The translations under genes were made by a program, and so were the position numbers. A stretch of 64,000 bases of DNA from Longimicrobiales bacterium (GTDB lineage Bacteria > Gemmatimonadota > Gemmatimonadetes > Longimicrobiales > Gaopeijiaceae), in assembly GCA_958296005.1 (NCBI GenBank), contig CATQHQ010000002.1, forward strand, positions 1,733,501-1,797,500. Direction: 5' to 3'. Under the pieces are notes generated by a model. It was given only the letters and a program-made list of their open reading frames with translations, was not told where the DNA came from and searched no databases. Within the stretch, counting starts at the first letter, position 1. The number at the start of each line of letters is the position of its first letter. Below, piece after piece: positions 20,237 through 29,281 of this stretch.

Positions 20237-20461
20237 GAGGACACGAATCCGCCAGCGCGCACCGCCCTCCCCGCACGATTATGCCGCAAGAGGAGATGGC
20301 GGACGAGACCAAGTGGTACGTGGACGGCTCGGCACCGTGCGGATGGACGAGTTGTCGGCCGCGTTTCCAGCCATTCCGGGAACACCCGGAGCGCTGGGGA
20401 GTACGGGCTGGGGCGAGGCCGCATGGATCTGCTGGTCGAGTGGCGCGAAGGGAGTTCTGCT

Positions 20462-23400
20462 ATGCATCGAGATGTCCTTAGGGTTGCGCTGGGACGCGCG
20501 GCGGCCGCACTTGCCCTCGGGCTGGCGGCGACGGCGGCGTGCAGCGACGAGTTGACCGAGCCTCCAGTCAAAGCGGTCCCGGCGGCGGCCGACCGCCTCG
20601 CGATGACCGCTGGCGACCGCGCCGTGCTGGTGGCTGTGTACGAAGCGACGGGCGGTTCGAACTGGATCACGAGCGACAAATGGCTGACCGACGCACCGCT
20701 GAATGCGTGGCACGGAGTCGAGACGGACGCGAGCGGCCGCGTCCAAGGGCTGGACCTGGCCAGCAACGACCTGACAGGCAAAATACCGCCCGAACTGGGC
20801 AACTTGGCCAGCCTGAAGGTGCTAGACCTGGGATACAACGGCCTGACGGGCGAAATACCGCCCGAACTGGGCAACTTGGCCAACCTGCGGCGATTGAACC
20901 TGACGCTCAACAACGGCCTGACGGGCGAGATACCGCCCGAACTGGACAATTTGGCCAGCCTGCGGCGACTAGACCTGAGCGGCAACAGACTGACGGGCGA
21001 GATCCTGCCCGAGCTGGGCAACTTGGCCAACCTGGAGAGCCTGTACCTGTTCAGCAACAGACTGACGGGCAATATCCCGTCCGAGCTGGGCAACTTGGCC
21101 AGCTTGGATGGGCTGTTGCTGGGCGGCAACGGCCTGACGGGCGCGATACCGCCCGAGCTGGGCAACTTGGCCAACCTGGAGCTGCTGTCCCTGTTCAGCA
21201 ACGGCCTGACGGGCGCGATCCCGTCCGAACTGGGTAGCTTGACCAGCCTGTGGCATATGAACCTGTCCGGCAACGGCCTGACGGGCGTGATTCCGCCCGA
21301 GCTGGGCAACTTGGCCAACCTGGAGGCGCTGTCCCTGTCCGGCAACGGCCTGACGGGCGTGATTCCGCCTACGTTCAGCGATCTGCCAAAGCTGAGTGGC
21401 TTTTCTTGGGATAAGAACGCTGGCTTGTGTGCACCGGGCACACGGCAATTCATCGTCTTTGCCGATAGCCTTGACCACCATGCAGGGCCGTTCTGCCACG
21501 AGGCCGACGCCGCCGTACTTCGGTCCGTCTACCATTCAACTCGAGGGTCCGCCTGGACATCGTCCGACGGCTGGCTTAAGCCAGGGCCCTTGGCCAACTG
21601 GTACGGGGTAGAGACCGATTCCGTCTCCGGTCGCGTCTCCAGACTGGACTTGAGCCGAAACGGCCTGTCCGGCGAACTGCTAGGAAACTTGGCGTTGCTG
21701 GACTTGCTTCGAGAGTTGCTGCTCGATGGAAACGGCCAACTCGGCGGTCGCCTTTGGTTGCGAATGACCGCCTTGCCGTTGCGGACTCTCTCATACGACG
21801 ACACGGATCTGTGCACTCCGGCTAGTCCCGCGTTCCGCACATGGTTGCGTTCGGTCCCGTCGCATTCCGGCACGGACAACGAGTGCCCGCCGCTAACGGA
21901 CCGCGACGTGCTGGGGCTCTTGTTCGAATCAACAGGGGGCCGATCGTGGGCCAAACACGACAAATGGCTGACCGACGCGCCGCCGGACACGTGGCACGGA
22001 GTCGTGACGGACGCAAGCGGCCGCGTCCAAAGGCTGGACCTGCAGGACAACGACCTGACGGGCGGGATACCGCCCGAGCTGGGCAACTTGGCCAGCCTGG
22101 AGGAGCTGGACCTGAGAGACAACGACCTGACGGGCGAGATACCGGCCGAGCTAGGCAACTTGGCCAACCTGCGGCAACTGGACCTGGGCTCCAACGACGG
22201 CCTGACGGGCGAGATACCGCCCGAACTGGGCAACTTGGCCAACCTGGAGGAGCTGGACCTGAGAGATAACGGCCTGACGGGTGCGATCCCGCCCGAGCTG
22301 AGCAACTTGGCCAACCTGCGGCAACTGGACCTGGGCTCCAACGACGGCCTGACGGGCCAGATACCGCCCGAACTGGGCAACTTGGCCAGCTTGGAGGGGC
22401 TGTTGCTGGGCGGAAACGGCCTGACGGGCGAGATACCGTCCGAACTGGGCGGCTTGACCAACCTGGAGCAGCTGCGGCTGTCCGACAACAGCCTGACGGG
22501 CGAGATCCCGCTCGAACTGGGCAACTTGGCCAACCTGCGACAACTGGACCTGGGCTTCAACGGCCTGACGGGCGAGATCCCGCCCGAACTGGGCAACTTG
22601 GCGAACCTGGAGGTGCTGACGCTGGCCGGCAATCCAGACCTGTCTGGGGCATTGCCGTTGGCGAACCTCGTCAAGTTGCGGGAACTTGTCGTGGGCGGCA
22701 CGGAACTCTGCGTTCCAGACGATTTTGCCATCCAGTTACGGCTGAGGTCGGTGTGGAAGTGGTACGTTCCCGTGTGCAAGGCGCAGGCGGAAGCGGCCAC
22801 GGCGACGGCGTACGTCGTGCAGGCGGTGCAGTCGGCGGATGTTCCCGTGCCGCTGGTCGCGGGCCAGCCGGGGCTACTGCGCGTGTTGGTGACGGCGCCC
22901 GATGCGGGCGGCGCGCCCATCCCGTCGGGGTGGGCGACGTTCTACCAGCGCGACGGGTCCAAGGACAGCGTTCGGGTCTCGCCGGGGGACGGGGCGATAC
23001 CGGCCAGGGCCGAGACCGCAGAAAGCAGTCTCTCTTTGTCGGCGAACGCCAAGGTTCCGGGAGACGTCCTGCAGCCGGGTGCGGAGCTCGTCGTAGTGCT
23101 CGATCCGGAGGGTGCGCTCGACCCGGCACTGGGGGTTTCGCGGCGCATTCCTGCGGCGGGGCGGACGGCGCTGGACGTGTACGACATGCCGGCGTTCGAC
23201 GTGATGGTGGTCCCGTTCTTGTGGGAGTCCGAACCAGATTCGTCGATTCTGGACGTGACGAAAGGACTGACGGCTGAAGACGAGCTCTTCGAGGAGACCC
23301 ACAGGCTACTGCCCGTGGGGCCCATGAGCGTGGCGGTTCACGAACCCGTTTGGACCTCTACTAGCGATGCACTTGCGCTGTTGTCCCAGACCCGTGCGAT

Positions 23401-24265
23401 TCGGGTCATGGAGGGCGGAGCAGGCTACTACATGAGTACAATCCGCAACTCGACCGGAGGAGTAGCAGGACTAGCCTACAGCCCTGGCAAGGTCATGTAT
23501 TCTGTCCCAGACGGGGGAACCATCGCGCACGAGTTCGGCCACAACATGCATCTTTGGCATGCTCCCTGCGGCACGTCCCGTTTTGTCGATCGGACGTATC
23601 CGCACGCCGGGGGGCGCACTGGCGCATGGGGCTGGAGTCGTCGATCCGGGCACTTGGTGTCTTCTGGCGCGAGGGACGTAATGGGCTACTGCGGTTCAGA
23701 AGGGATCAGCGACTACCACTTCGCAAACGCGTTGCGGTGGCGCCTCCGCGACGAGGCGGTAGTCGGAGCCTATTACGCGGGGCCACCCACGCAGGCGCTG
23801 TTGCTTTGGGGCGGCGTCGGCGCTGACGAGCGGCCGTTCCTGAACCCGGCGTTCGTGTTCGACGGCAGGCCGTCGCTCCTGGACGGAGCCGGCGCATGGC
23901 GGATCGTGGGCGAGGCGGGAGACGGCCGCGTGCTCTTCTCCCAGCGCTTCGAGATGGCGGAGACAGCCGACGGCGACGGCCGCTCCGCATTCGCGCTAGC
24001 ACTTGCAGCGGACTCGGATTGGGCGGACGCTCTGGCGCAAATCGTATTGACGGGCCCCGACGGCTCCGTGGCAATGAGCGCGGGCACCGGCCCGGCGGCG
24101 GCACTCCTTCGGGACCCGGCCACGGGAAGAGTGCGCGGCATTCTGCACGACTGGCGCGGATCGGCGGCAGGGGCGCAGCCGGACGCCGGGCGGACGCTAC
24201 CGGAACCGGGACTGGAAGTCCAGGTGAGTTCCGGCATCCCTCGGTCCGACGCTTGGCGCCGCTGA
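20462..24265 (+). CDS. LRR-metallopeptidase lipoprotein, array copy 4 (HExxH intact)
   Basis: The product has 1267 residues from an ATG preceded by AAGGGAG; this places the lipobox Cys at residue 27, so export as a lipoprotein is convincing. The LRR N-cap contains ALYEAT-like [12 protein letters not shown]. The first LRR block has about 9 units, the second about 8, with GNLANL in place of the GKLANL of copies 5 and 6. Three units carry an extra residue (TLNNG, GSNDG twice). The zinc motif is [11 protein letters not shown], with H1023, E1024, H1027 and H1033, followed by Met-turn DVMGYC. With copy 3 this is one of only two array members with the catalytic Glu. Its upstream region differs from all other copies (HEPN and integrase relics), so it may be regulated separately. 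Confidence 0.9.
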   Translation: MHRDVLRVALGRAAAALALGLAATAACSDELTEPPVKAVPAAADRLAMTAGDRAVLVAVYEATGGSNWITSDKWLTDAPLNAWHGVETDASGRVQGLDLASNDLTGKIPPELGNLASLKVLDLGYNGLTGEIPPELGNLANLRRLNLTLNNGLTGEIPPELDNLASLRRLDLSGNRLTGEILPELGNLANLESLYLFSNRLTGNIPSELGNLASLDGLLLGGNGLTGAIPPELGNLANLELLSLFSNGLTGAIPSELGSLTSLWHMNLSGNGLTGVIPPELGNLANLEALSLSGNGLTGVIPPTFSDLPKLSGFSWDKNAGLCAPGTRQFIVFADSLDHHAGPFCHEADAAVLRSVYHSTRGSAWTSSDGWLKPGPLANWYGVETDSVSGRVSRLDLSRNGLSGELLGNLALLDLLRELLLDGNGQLGGRLWLRMTALPLRTLSYDDTDLCTPASPAFRTWLRSVPSHSGTDNECPPLTDRDVLGLLFESTGGRSWAKHDKWLTDAPPDTWHGVVTDASGRVQRLDLQDNDLTGGIPPELGNLASLEELDLRDNDLTGEIPAELGNLANLRQLDLGSNDGLTGEIPPELGNLANLEELDLRDNGLTGAIPPELSNLANLRQLDLGSNDGLTGQIPPELGNLASLEGLLLGGNGLTGEIPSELGGLTNLEQLRLSDNSLTGEIPLELGNLANLRQLDLGFNGLTGEIPPELGNLANLEVLTLAGNPDLSGALPLANLVKLRELVVGGTELCVPDDFAIQLRLRSVWKWYVPVCKAQAEAATATAYVVQAVQSADVPVPLVAGQPGLLRVLVTAPDAGGAPIPSGWATFYQRDGSKDSVRVSPGDGAIPARAETAESSLSLSANAKVPGDVLQPGAELVVVLDPEGALDPALGVSRRIPAAGRTALDVYDMPAFDVMVVPFLWESEPDSSILDVTKGLTAEDELFEETHRLLPVGPMSVAVHEPVWTSTSDALALLSQTRAIRVMEGGAGYYMSTIRNSTGGVAGLAYSPGKVMYSVPDGGTIAHEFGHNMHLWHAPCGTSRFVDRTYPHAGGRTGAWGWSRRSGHLVSSGARDVMGYCGSEGISDYHFANALRWRLRDEAVVGAYYAGPPTQALLLWGGVGADERPFLNPAFVFDGRPSLLDGAGAWRIVGEAGDGRVLFSQRFEMAETADGDGRSAFALALAADSDWADALAQIVLTGPDGSVAMSAGTGPAAALLRDPATGRVRGILHDWRGSAAGAQPDAGRTLPEPGLEVQVSSGIPRSDAWRR

Positions 24266-24274
24266 TCTTGCGGC

Positions 24275-24420
24275 GGACTCGGTGGAGGTGCCGGACAGTA
24301 CCGTCGTCATCGATGTCACGGGCAAGACTTTGGTGCCCGGGTCGTGGACACGGTCTTCCTAAGCGAGAACATCCGGGACGCGGACCACGCCAAGTCGATC
24401 CTTCGGCACTACTCCGAGCA
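24275..24420 (+). pseudogene. amidohydrolase relic (spacer 4/5)
   Basis: Two fragments of the amidohydrolase gene are joined: [19 protein letters not shown], equivalent to about 3697-3765, and the segment [16 protein letters not shown], equivalent to about 3975-4025. The left junction falls in GCGGCGG, shared by the sequence after the LRR stop and the amidohydrolase sequence, so the argH relic was probably lost by microhomology. The internal joint is the same as in spacer 5/6. Confidence 0.8.
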
Positions 24421-24423
24421 CTA

Positions 24424-24512
24424 TGGTGGGCGAGTGCGTGGACCCGGTGGAGGGCGAGTCGGACACGGACAAACAACTGTTCGGCGGCGCTCAAGCTCAC
24501 GATTTCCGCGAC
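24424..24512 (+). pseudogene. CARDB-type relic before LRR copy 5
   Basis: [14 protein letters not shown] is followed by a one-base insertion in an A-run; on removing it the frame continues [14 protein letters not shown], the expected domain end. It is the clearest of the relics. Confidence 0.42.
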
Positions 24513-24698
24513 CGGGGGTCTTCGGGCGGCTGGGGACACCGATTGCACAACAAGCCCGCGGACCGTACTCTGGAATCCAGAGCTTGTCGCCGCGTTCGGG
24601 CGCGTCGTCGCAACCGGCGCTCTGCCGGTCGGCAGGAGAGTTCGTGCTGGTTGCGAAGAGACCGCCGAGATGAGCCCGACGGCGAGGACATCAACACC

Positions 24699-24704
24699 AA
24701 GGAG
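24699..24704 (+). promoter_or_regulatory. ribosome binding site that fixes the start of LRR copy 5
   Basis: AAGGAG lies seven bases before the ATG at 24712. The same AAGGAGTTCTGCT-ATG block precedes copy 6 (29282), and a close version precedes copy 4. Copies 1-3 have lost this block, which is why their starts are uncertain. Confidence 0.8.
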
Positions 24705-24711
24705 TTCTGCT

Positions 24712-27700
24712 ATGCGTCGAAATGTAATCAGGGCTGCGCCGGCGGCCGCACTTGCCTTCGGGCTCGCGGCGACGGTGGCGTGCAACGACGAGTTGATGGA
24801 GCCTCCAGTCGAAGCGGCCCCGGCGGCGGCCGACGGCTTCGCGACGACCGCTGGCGACCGCGACGTGCTGGTGGCTCTGTACGAAGCGACGGACGGTCCG
24901 AACTGGACCGAGAATTACAACTGGCTGACCGACGCGCCGCTGGAGGAGTGGTATGGAGTCGGGACAGACGCAAGCGGCCGCGTCGATACGCTGTCCATGG
25001 ACGGAAACGGCCTGACGGGCGAGATCCCGCCCGAACTGGGCAAATTGGCCAGCTTGAAGTCTCTGATCCTGGAAGAAGAAGACGGCCTGACGGGCGAAAT
25101 CCCGCCCGAACTGGGCAAATTGGCCAGCCTGCAGTATCTGGGCCTGATCGACAACGGCCTGACGGGCGAGATCCCGCCCGAGCTGGGCAAATTGGCCAAC
25201 CTGGAGCAGCTGTGGCTGATCGGCAACGACCTGACGGGCGAAATCCCGCCCGAACTGGGCAAATTGGCCAGCCTGAAGTGGCTGGTCGTGGGCGGAACCG
25301 CCCTGACGGGCGAAATCCCGCCCGAACTGGGCAAATTGGCCAACCTGGAGCGGCTGGTCGTGGGCGGAAACGGCCTGACGGGCGAAATCCCGCCCGAACT
25401 GGGCAAATTGGCCAGCTTGAAGTCTCTGATCCTGGAAGAAGAAGACGGCCTGACGGGCGAGATCCCGCCCGAACTGGGCAAATTGACCAACCTGAAGGAG
25501 CTGGTCCTGATCGGCAACGACCTGACGGGCGAGATCCCGCCCGAACTGGGCAAATTGGCCAGTCTGGAGACGCTGATCCTGGAAGAAGAAGACGGCCTGA
25601 CGGGCGAGATCCCGCCCGAACTGGGCAAATTGGCCAACCTGGAGTGGCTGGAACTGGACAACAACGACCTGACGGGTGTAATCCCGCATACGTTCAGCGA
25701 TCTGCCAAACCTGTGGAGATTTAAGTGGGCGGGGAACGCTGGCTTGTGTGCACCGGGCACACGCGATTTCATCAGCTTTGCCGAGGGCATTGACGACCAG
25801 GAAGGGCCGTTCTGCCACGAGGCCGACGCCGCCGTGCTCCGGTCCGTCTACCATTCAACTCGAGGGTCCGCCTGGGCATCGTCCGACGGCTGGCTTCAGC
25901 CAGGGCCCTTGGCCGACTGGTACGGGGTAGAGACGGATTCTATCTCTGGTCGCGTCTCCGGACTGGACTTGAGCCAAAACAGCCTGTCGGGCGAACTGCT
26001 GGGAAACTTGGCGTCGCTGGACTTGCTCCGAGAGTTGCGGCTCGACGGAAACGGCCAACTCGGCGGTCGCCTTCGGTCGCAAATGACCGACTTGCCGTTG
26101 CGGATTCTCTCATACGACGGCACGAATCTGTGCACTCCGGCCAGTCCCGCGTTCCGCACGTGGTTGCGTTCGATCCCGTCGCATACCGGCACGGGCACCG
26201 AGTGCCCGCCGCTGATGGATCGCGACGTGCTGGAGATCTTGTTCGAATCGACAGGGGGCCGATCGTGGACCAACCACGACAACTGGCTGACCGACGCACC
26301 GCTGGAGGAGTGGTACGGAGTCAGGACGAACGCAAGTGGCCGCGTCGAAAGGCTGTACCTGGGCGGAAACGGCCTGACGGGAGAGATCCCGTCCGAGCTG
26401 GGCGACTTGGCCAACCTGTATACGCTGGCCCTGTGGAGCAACGGCCTGACGGGCGTGATCCCATCCGAGCTGGGCAAATTGGCCAACCTGGAAATCCTGT
26501 CCCTGTCCCGCAACGGCCTGACGGGCGAGATCCCGTCCGAACTGGGCAACTTGGCCAACCTGGAGCGGCTGTGGCTGTACAACAACGGTCTGACGGGCGT
26601 GATCCCGCCCGAACTGGGCAAATTGGCCAACCTGGAGATCCTGGACCTGACCGACAACGGCCTGACGGGCGTGATCCCGCCTGAACTGGGCAAATTGGCC
26701 AACCTGGAGATCCTGGACCTAGCCAACAATCCAGACCTGTTTGGGGCATTGCCGTTGGCGAACCTCATCAAGCTGAAGGAACTCAACGTGGGCGGCACGG
26801 AAATCTGCGTTCCGGACGATTCCGCCACCCGGCTACGGCTGAGGTCGATGTGGAGGCAATACGTTCCCGTATGCAAGGCGCAGGCGGAAACGGCCACGGC
26901 GACGGCGTACATCGTGCAGGCGGTGCAGTCGGCGGATGTTCCTGTGCCGCTGGTCGCGGGCAGGCCGGGGCTGCTGCGCGTGTTCGTGACGGCGCCCGAG
27001 GCGGGCGGCGCGTCCATCCCGTCGGGGTTGGCGACGTTCTACCAGCGCGACGGGTCCACGCACAGCGTTCGGGTCTCGCCGGGGGACGGAGCGATACCGG
27101 CCGAGGCCGAGACCGCAGAAGGCAGTCTCTCTTTGTCGGCGAACGCCGAGGTTCCGGGAGACGTCCTGCGGCCGGGTGTGGAGATGGTTGTGGTGCTCGA
27201 CCCGGAAGGCGCACTCGACCCGGCGCTGGGGGTTCCGCGGCGCATTCCCGCGGCGGGGCGGACGGCGCTGGACGTATACGACATGCCGGCGTTCGACGTG
27301 ACGGTGGTGCCATTCTTGTTGGAGCCCACCTGGTGGGCACCCAAACCGGATTCGTCAATTCTGGACGTGACGAATGGACTGACGGCGGAAGATTCGCTCT
27401 TCGAGGCGACCCGCAGGCTCTTGCCCGTGGGGCCCATGAGCGTGACGGTTCACGAACCCGTTTGGACCTCTGATGAATTTGATCTGTTGGACCAGACCGA
27501 AGCGATTCGGGTCATGGAGGGCGGAGCAGGCTACTACATGGGCACCGGAGCGTTAGTTGGAGGAGGAGCCTACCGTCCCGGCAAAGCCATGTATTCTATC
27601 CCAGACGGGGAAACCATCGCGCACGCGTTCGGCCACAACATGCATCTTTGGCATGCTCCCTGCAGGGCGACAGGAGGTGTCGATTTCGGATATCCGCATG

Positions 27701-28365
27701 TCGAGGGGGTTGCTGGCGCGTGGGGCTGGGATCGTCGGTCCAGGCACTTGGTGTTCCCCGCGATTCCCGACCTAATGAGCTTCTGCGGCCCCCCAGTGGG
27801 GATCAGCGACTACCACTTCGCCAACGCGTTGCGGTGGCGCCTGCACGACGAGGCGGGAGTCGGAGCCTATTACGCGGGGCCGCCCACGCAGGCGCTGTTG
27901 CTTTGGGGCGGCGTCGACGCCGACGGTGCGCCGTTCCTGAACCCGGCGTTCGTGTTCGACGGCAGGCTCTCGCTCCTGGACGGGGCCGGCGCATGGCGGA
28001 TCGTGGGCGAGGCCGGAGACGGTCGCATGCTCTTCTCCCAGCGCTTCGAGATGGCGGAGACAGCCGACGGCAACGGCCGCTCGTCGTTCGCGCTTGCGCT
28101 TGCAGCGGACTCGGAGTGGGCGGACGCTCTGTCGCGAATCGTGTTGACGGGCCCCGACGGCTCCGTGGCCATGAACGCGGGTGCCGGCCCGGCGACAGCA
28201 CTCCTTCGGGACCCGGCCACAGGAAGAGTACGCGGCATTCTGCACGATTGGGGCGAGTCGACGGCGGCAGGAGCGCAGCCGGATGCCCGGGCGGCGCTGC
28301 CGGAACGGGGACTGGATCTCCAGGTGAGTTCCGGCATCCCCCGGTCCGACGCTTGGCGCCGCTGA
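24712..28365 (+). CDS. LRR-metallopeptidase-like lipoprotein, array copy 5 (catalytic Glu replaced by Ala)
   Basis: The product has 1217 residues. The signal peptide [19 protein letters not shown] ends at lipobox TVAC (Cys24). The first LRR block has about 10 units, several with a 25-residue acidic form (LILEEEDG) that recurs three times; the second block has only about 5. The segment around the second and third N-caps ([20 protein letters not shown] to [12 protein letters not shown]) matches copy 1 rather than its neighbour copy 6, indicating gene conversion. The beta-rich domain has an insertion (EPTWWAPKP) shared only with copy 6. The zinc motif is [11 protein letters not shown] at 27622 (GCG for GAG), Met-turn DLMSFC. 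A catalytically dead paralogue is predicted. Confidence 0.9.
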   Translation: MRRNVIRAAPAAALAFGLAATVACNDELMEPPVEAAPAAADGFATTAGDRDVLVALYEATDGPNWTENYNWLTDAPLEEWYGVGTDASGRVDTLSMDGNGLTGEIPPELGKLASLKSLILEEEDGLTGEIPPELGKLASLQYLGLIDNGLTGEIPPELGKLANLEQLWLIGNDLTGEIPPELGKLASLKWLVVGGTALTGEIPPELGKLANLERLVVGGNGLTGEIPPELGKLASLKSLILEEEDGLTGEIPPELGKLTNLKELVLIGNDLTGEIPPELGKLASLETLILEEEDGLTGEIPPELGKLANLEWLELDNNDLTGVIPHTFSDLPNLWRFKWAGNAGLCAPGTRDFISFAEGIDDQEGPFCHEADAAVLRSVYHSTRGSAWASSDGWLQPGPLADWYGVETDSISGRVSGLDLSQNSLSGELLGNLASLDLLRELRLDGNGQLGGRLRSQMTDLPLRILSYDGTNLCTPASPAFRTWLRSIPSHTGTGTECPPLMDRDVLEILFESTGGRSWTNHDNWLTDAPLEEWYGVRTNASGRVERLYLGGNGLTGEIPSELGDLANLYTLALWSNGLTGVIPSELGKLANLEILSLSRNGLTGEIPSELGNLANLERLWLYNNGLTGVIPPELGKLANLEILDLTDNGLTGVIPPELGKLANLEILDLANNPDLFGALPLANLIKLKELNVGGTEICVPDDSATRLRLRSMWRQYVPVCKAQAETATATAYIVQAVQSADVPVPLVAGRPGLLRVFVTAPEAGGASIPSGLATFYQRDGSTHSVRVSPGDGAIPAEAETAEGSLSLSANAEVPGDVLRPGVEMVVVLDPEGALDPALGVPRRIPAAGRTALDVYDMPAFDVTVVPFLLEPTWWAPKPDSSILDVTNGLTAEDSLFEATRRLLPVGPMSVTVHEPVWTSDEFDLLDQTEAIRVMEGGAGYYMGTGALVGGGAYRPGKAMYSIPDGETIAHAFGHNMHLWHAPCRATGGVDFGYPHVEGVAGAWGWDRRSRHLVFPAIPDLMSFCGPPVGISDYHFANALRWRLHDEAGVGAYYAGPPTQALLLWGGVDADGAPFLNPAFVFDGRLSLLDGAGAWRIVGEAGDGRMLFSQRFEMAETADGNGRSSFALALAADSEWADALSRIVLTGPDGSVAMNAGAGPATALLRDPATGRVRGILHDWGESTAAGAQPDARAALPERGLDLQVSSGIPRSDAWRR

Positions 28366-28386
28366 TCTTGCGGCGGTCCTCTCTGC

Positions 28387-28711
28387 CTACGCCTCCCGCA
28401 GAGCCTCGGCCAGCTCCTGCAACTGAACCTCCACCGCGGCCGTCGCCGTGTCCTCCTGCAACGCCCTCGAATCCACCGACGCCGCTGGCGCGAGTGCCGC
28501 CGCGGCGTCGTCTCCGAAGGCGGGGTGCGCACTCCGCATCTCGTCCACCGCTAGGTCGCTCAGCTCCCGGCCCGACGCTGCCGCGATCCGCACCAGAGCG
28601 CCCACGGCGTGGTGGCTCTCCCTGAAGGACCGCTTCCTTGTCCTCCTGCAAGTCCCGGTTGTAGCCCGTCGGCAGCCCTTTCAGCACGGCGAGCATCCCG
28701 GCGACGTTGCC
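28387..28711 (-). pseudogene. argH 3'-end relic, longest copy (spacer 5/6)
   Basis: On the minus strand [20 protein letters not shown] and QEDKEAV are followed, after a deletion of about 55 codons and a frame change, by GALVRIAAASGRELSDLAVD and the normal C-terminus. The relic is cut at GNVAGML exactly where spacer 1/2 is cut and is fused to the same amidohydrolase position, so both spacers descend from one junction. Confidence 0.88.
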
Positions 28712-28985
28712 CACCAGTTGCGGCCGTCGCGGACACGCTGAAGGAGAAGCGGGTGGAGGCCGACAGCATCAAGGGAGAGGACGAGGAGGTTTCCGAGGAC
28801 GGCATGGTGTTAGTCATCGACAACCGGATCGTGGCCGTGGGCGCGGCGGACTTGGTGGAGGTGCCGGACAGTACCGTCGTCATCGACGTCACGGGCAAGA
28901 CTTTGGTGCCCGGGTCGTGGACACGGTCTTCCTAAGCGAGAACATCCGGGACGCGGACCACGCCAAGTCGATCCTTCGGCACTAC
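28712..28985 (+). pseudogene. amidohydrolase relic (spacer 5/6)
   Basis: Three pieces of the amidohydrolase are joined: the linker (ADTLKEKRVEADSIKGEDEE), the strand [20 protein letters not shown] through [10 protein letters not shown], and [19 protein letters not shown]. The internal joints remove the H-x-H metal strand. The second and third pieces are joined as in spacer 4/5. Confidence 0.82.
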
Positions 28986-28989
28986 TCCG

Positions 28990-29085
28990 AGCACTATGGT
29001 GGGCGAGTGCGTGGACCCGGTGGAGGGCGAGTCGGACACGGACAAACAACTGCTCGGCGGAGCTCAAGCTCACGATTTCCGCGAC
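28990..29085 (+). pseudogene. CARDB-type relic before LRR copy 6
   Basis: Near-identical to the relic before copy 5, including the A-run insertion that shifts the frame after GESDTD. Followed by about 190 bases of leader shared with copy 5 up to the AAGGAG site. Confidence 0.4.
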
Positions 29086-29281
29086 CGGGGTCTTCGGACG
29101 GCTGGGAAACCGGTTGCACAACAGCCCGCGGACCGTACTTTGGAGTCCAGAGCTTGTCGCCGCGTTCGGGCGCGTCGTCGCAACCGGCGCTCTGCCGGTC
29201 GGCAGGAGAGTTCGTGCTGGTTGCGAAAAGACCGCCGAGATGAGCCCGACGGCGAGGACATCAACACCAAGGAGTTCTGCT

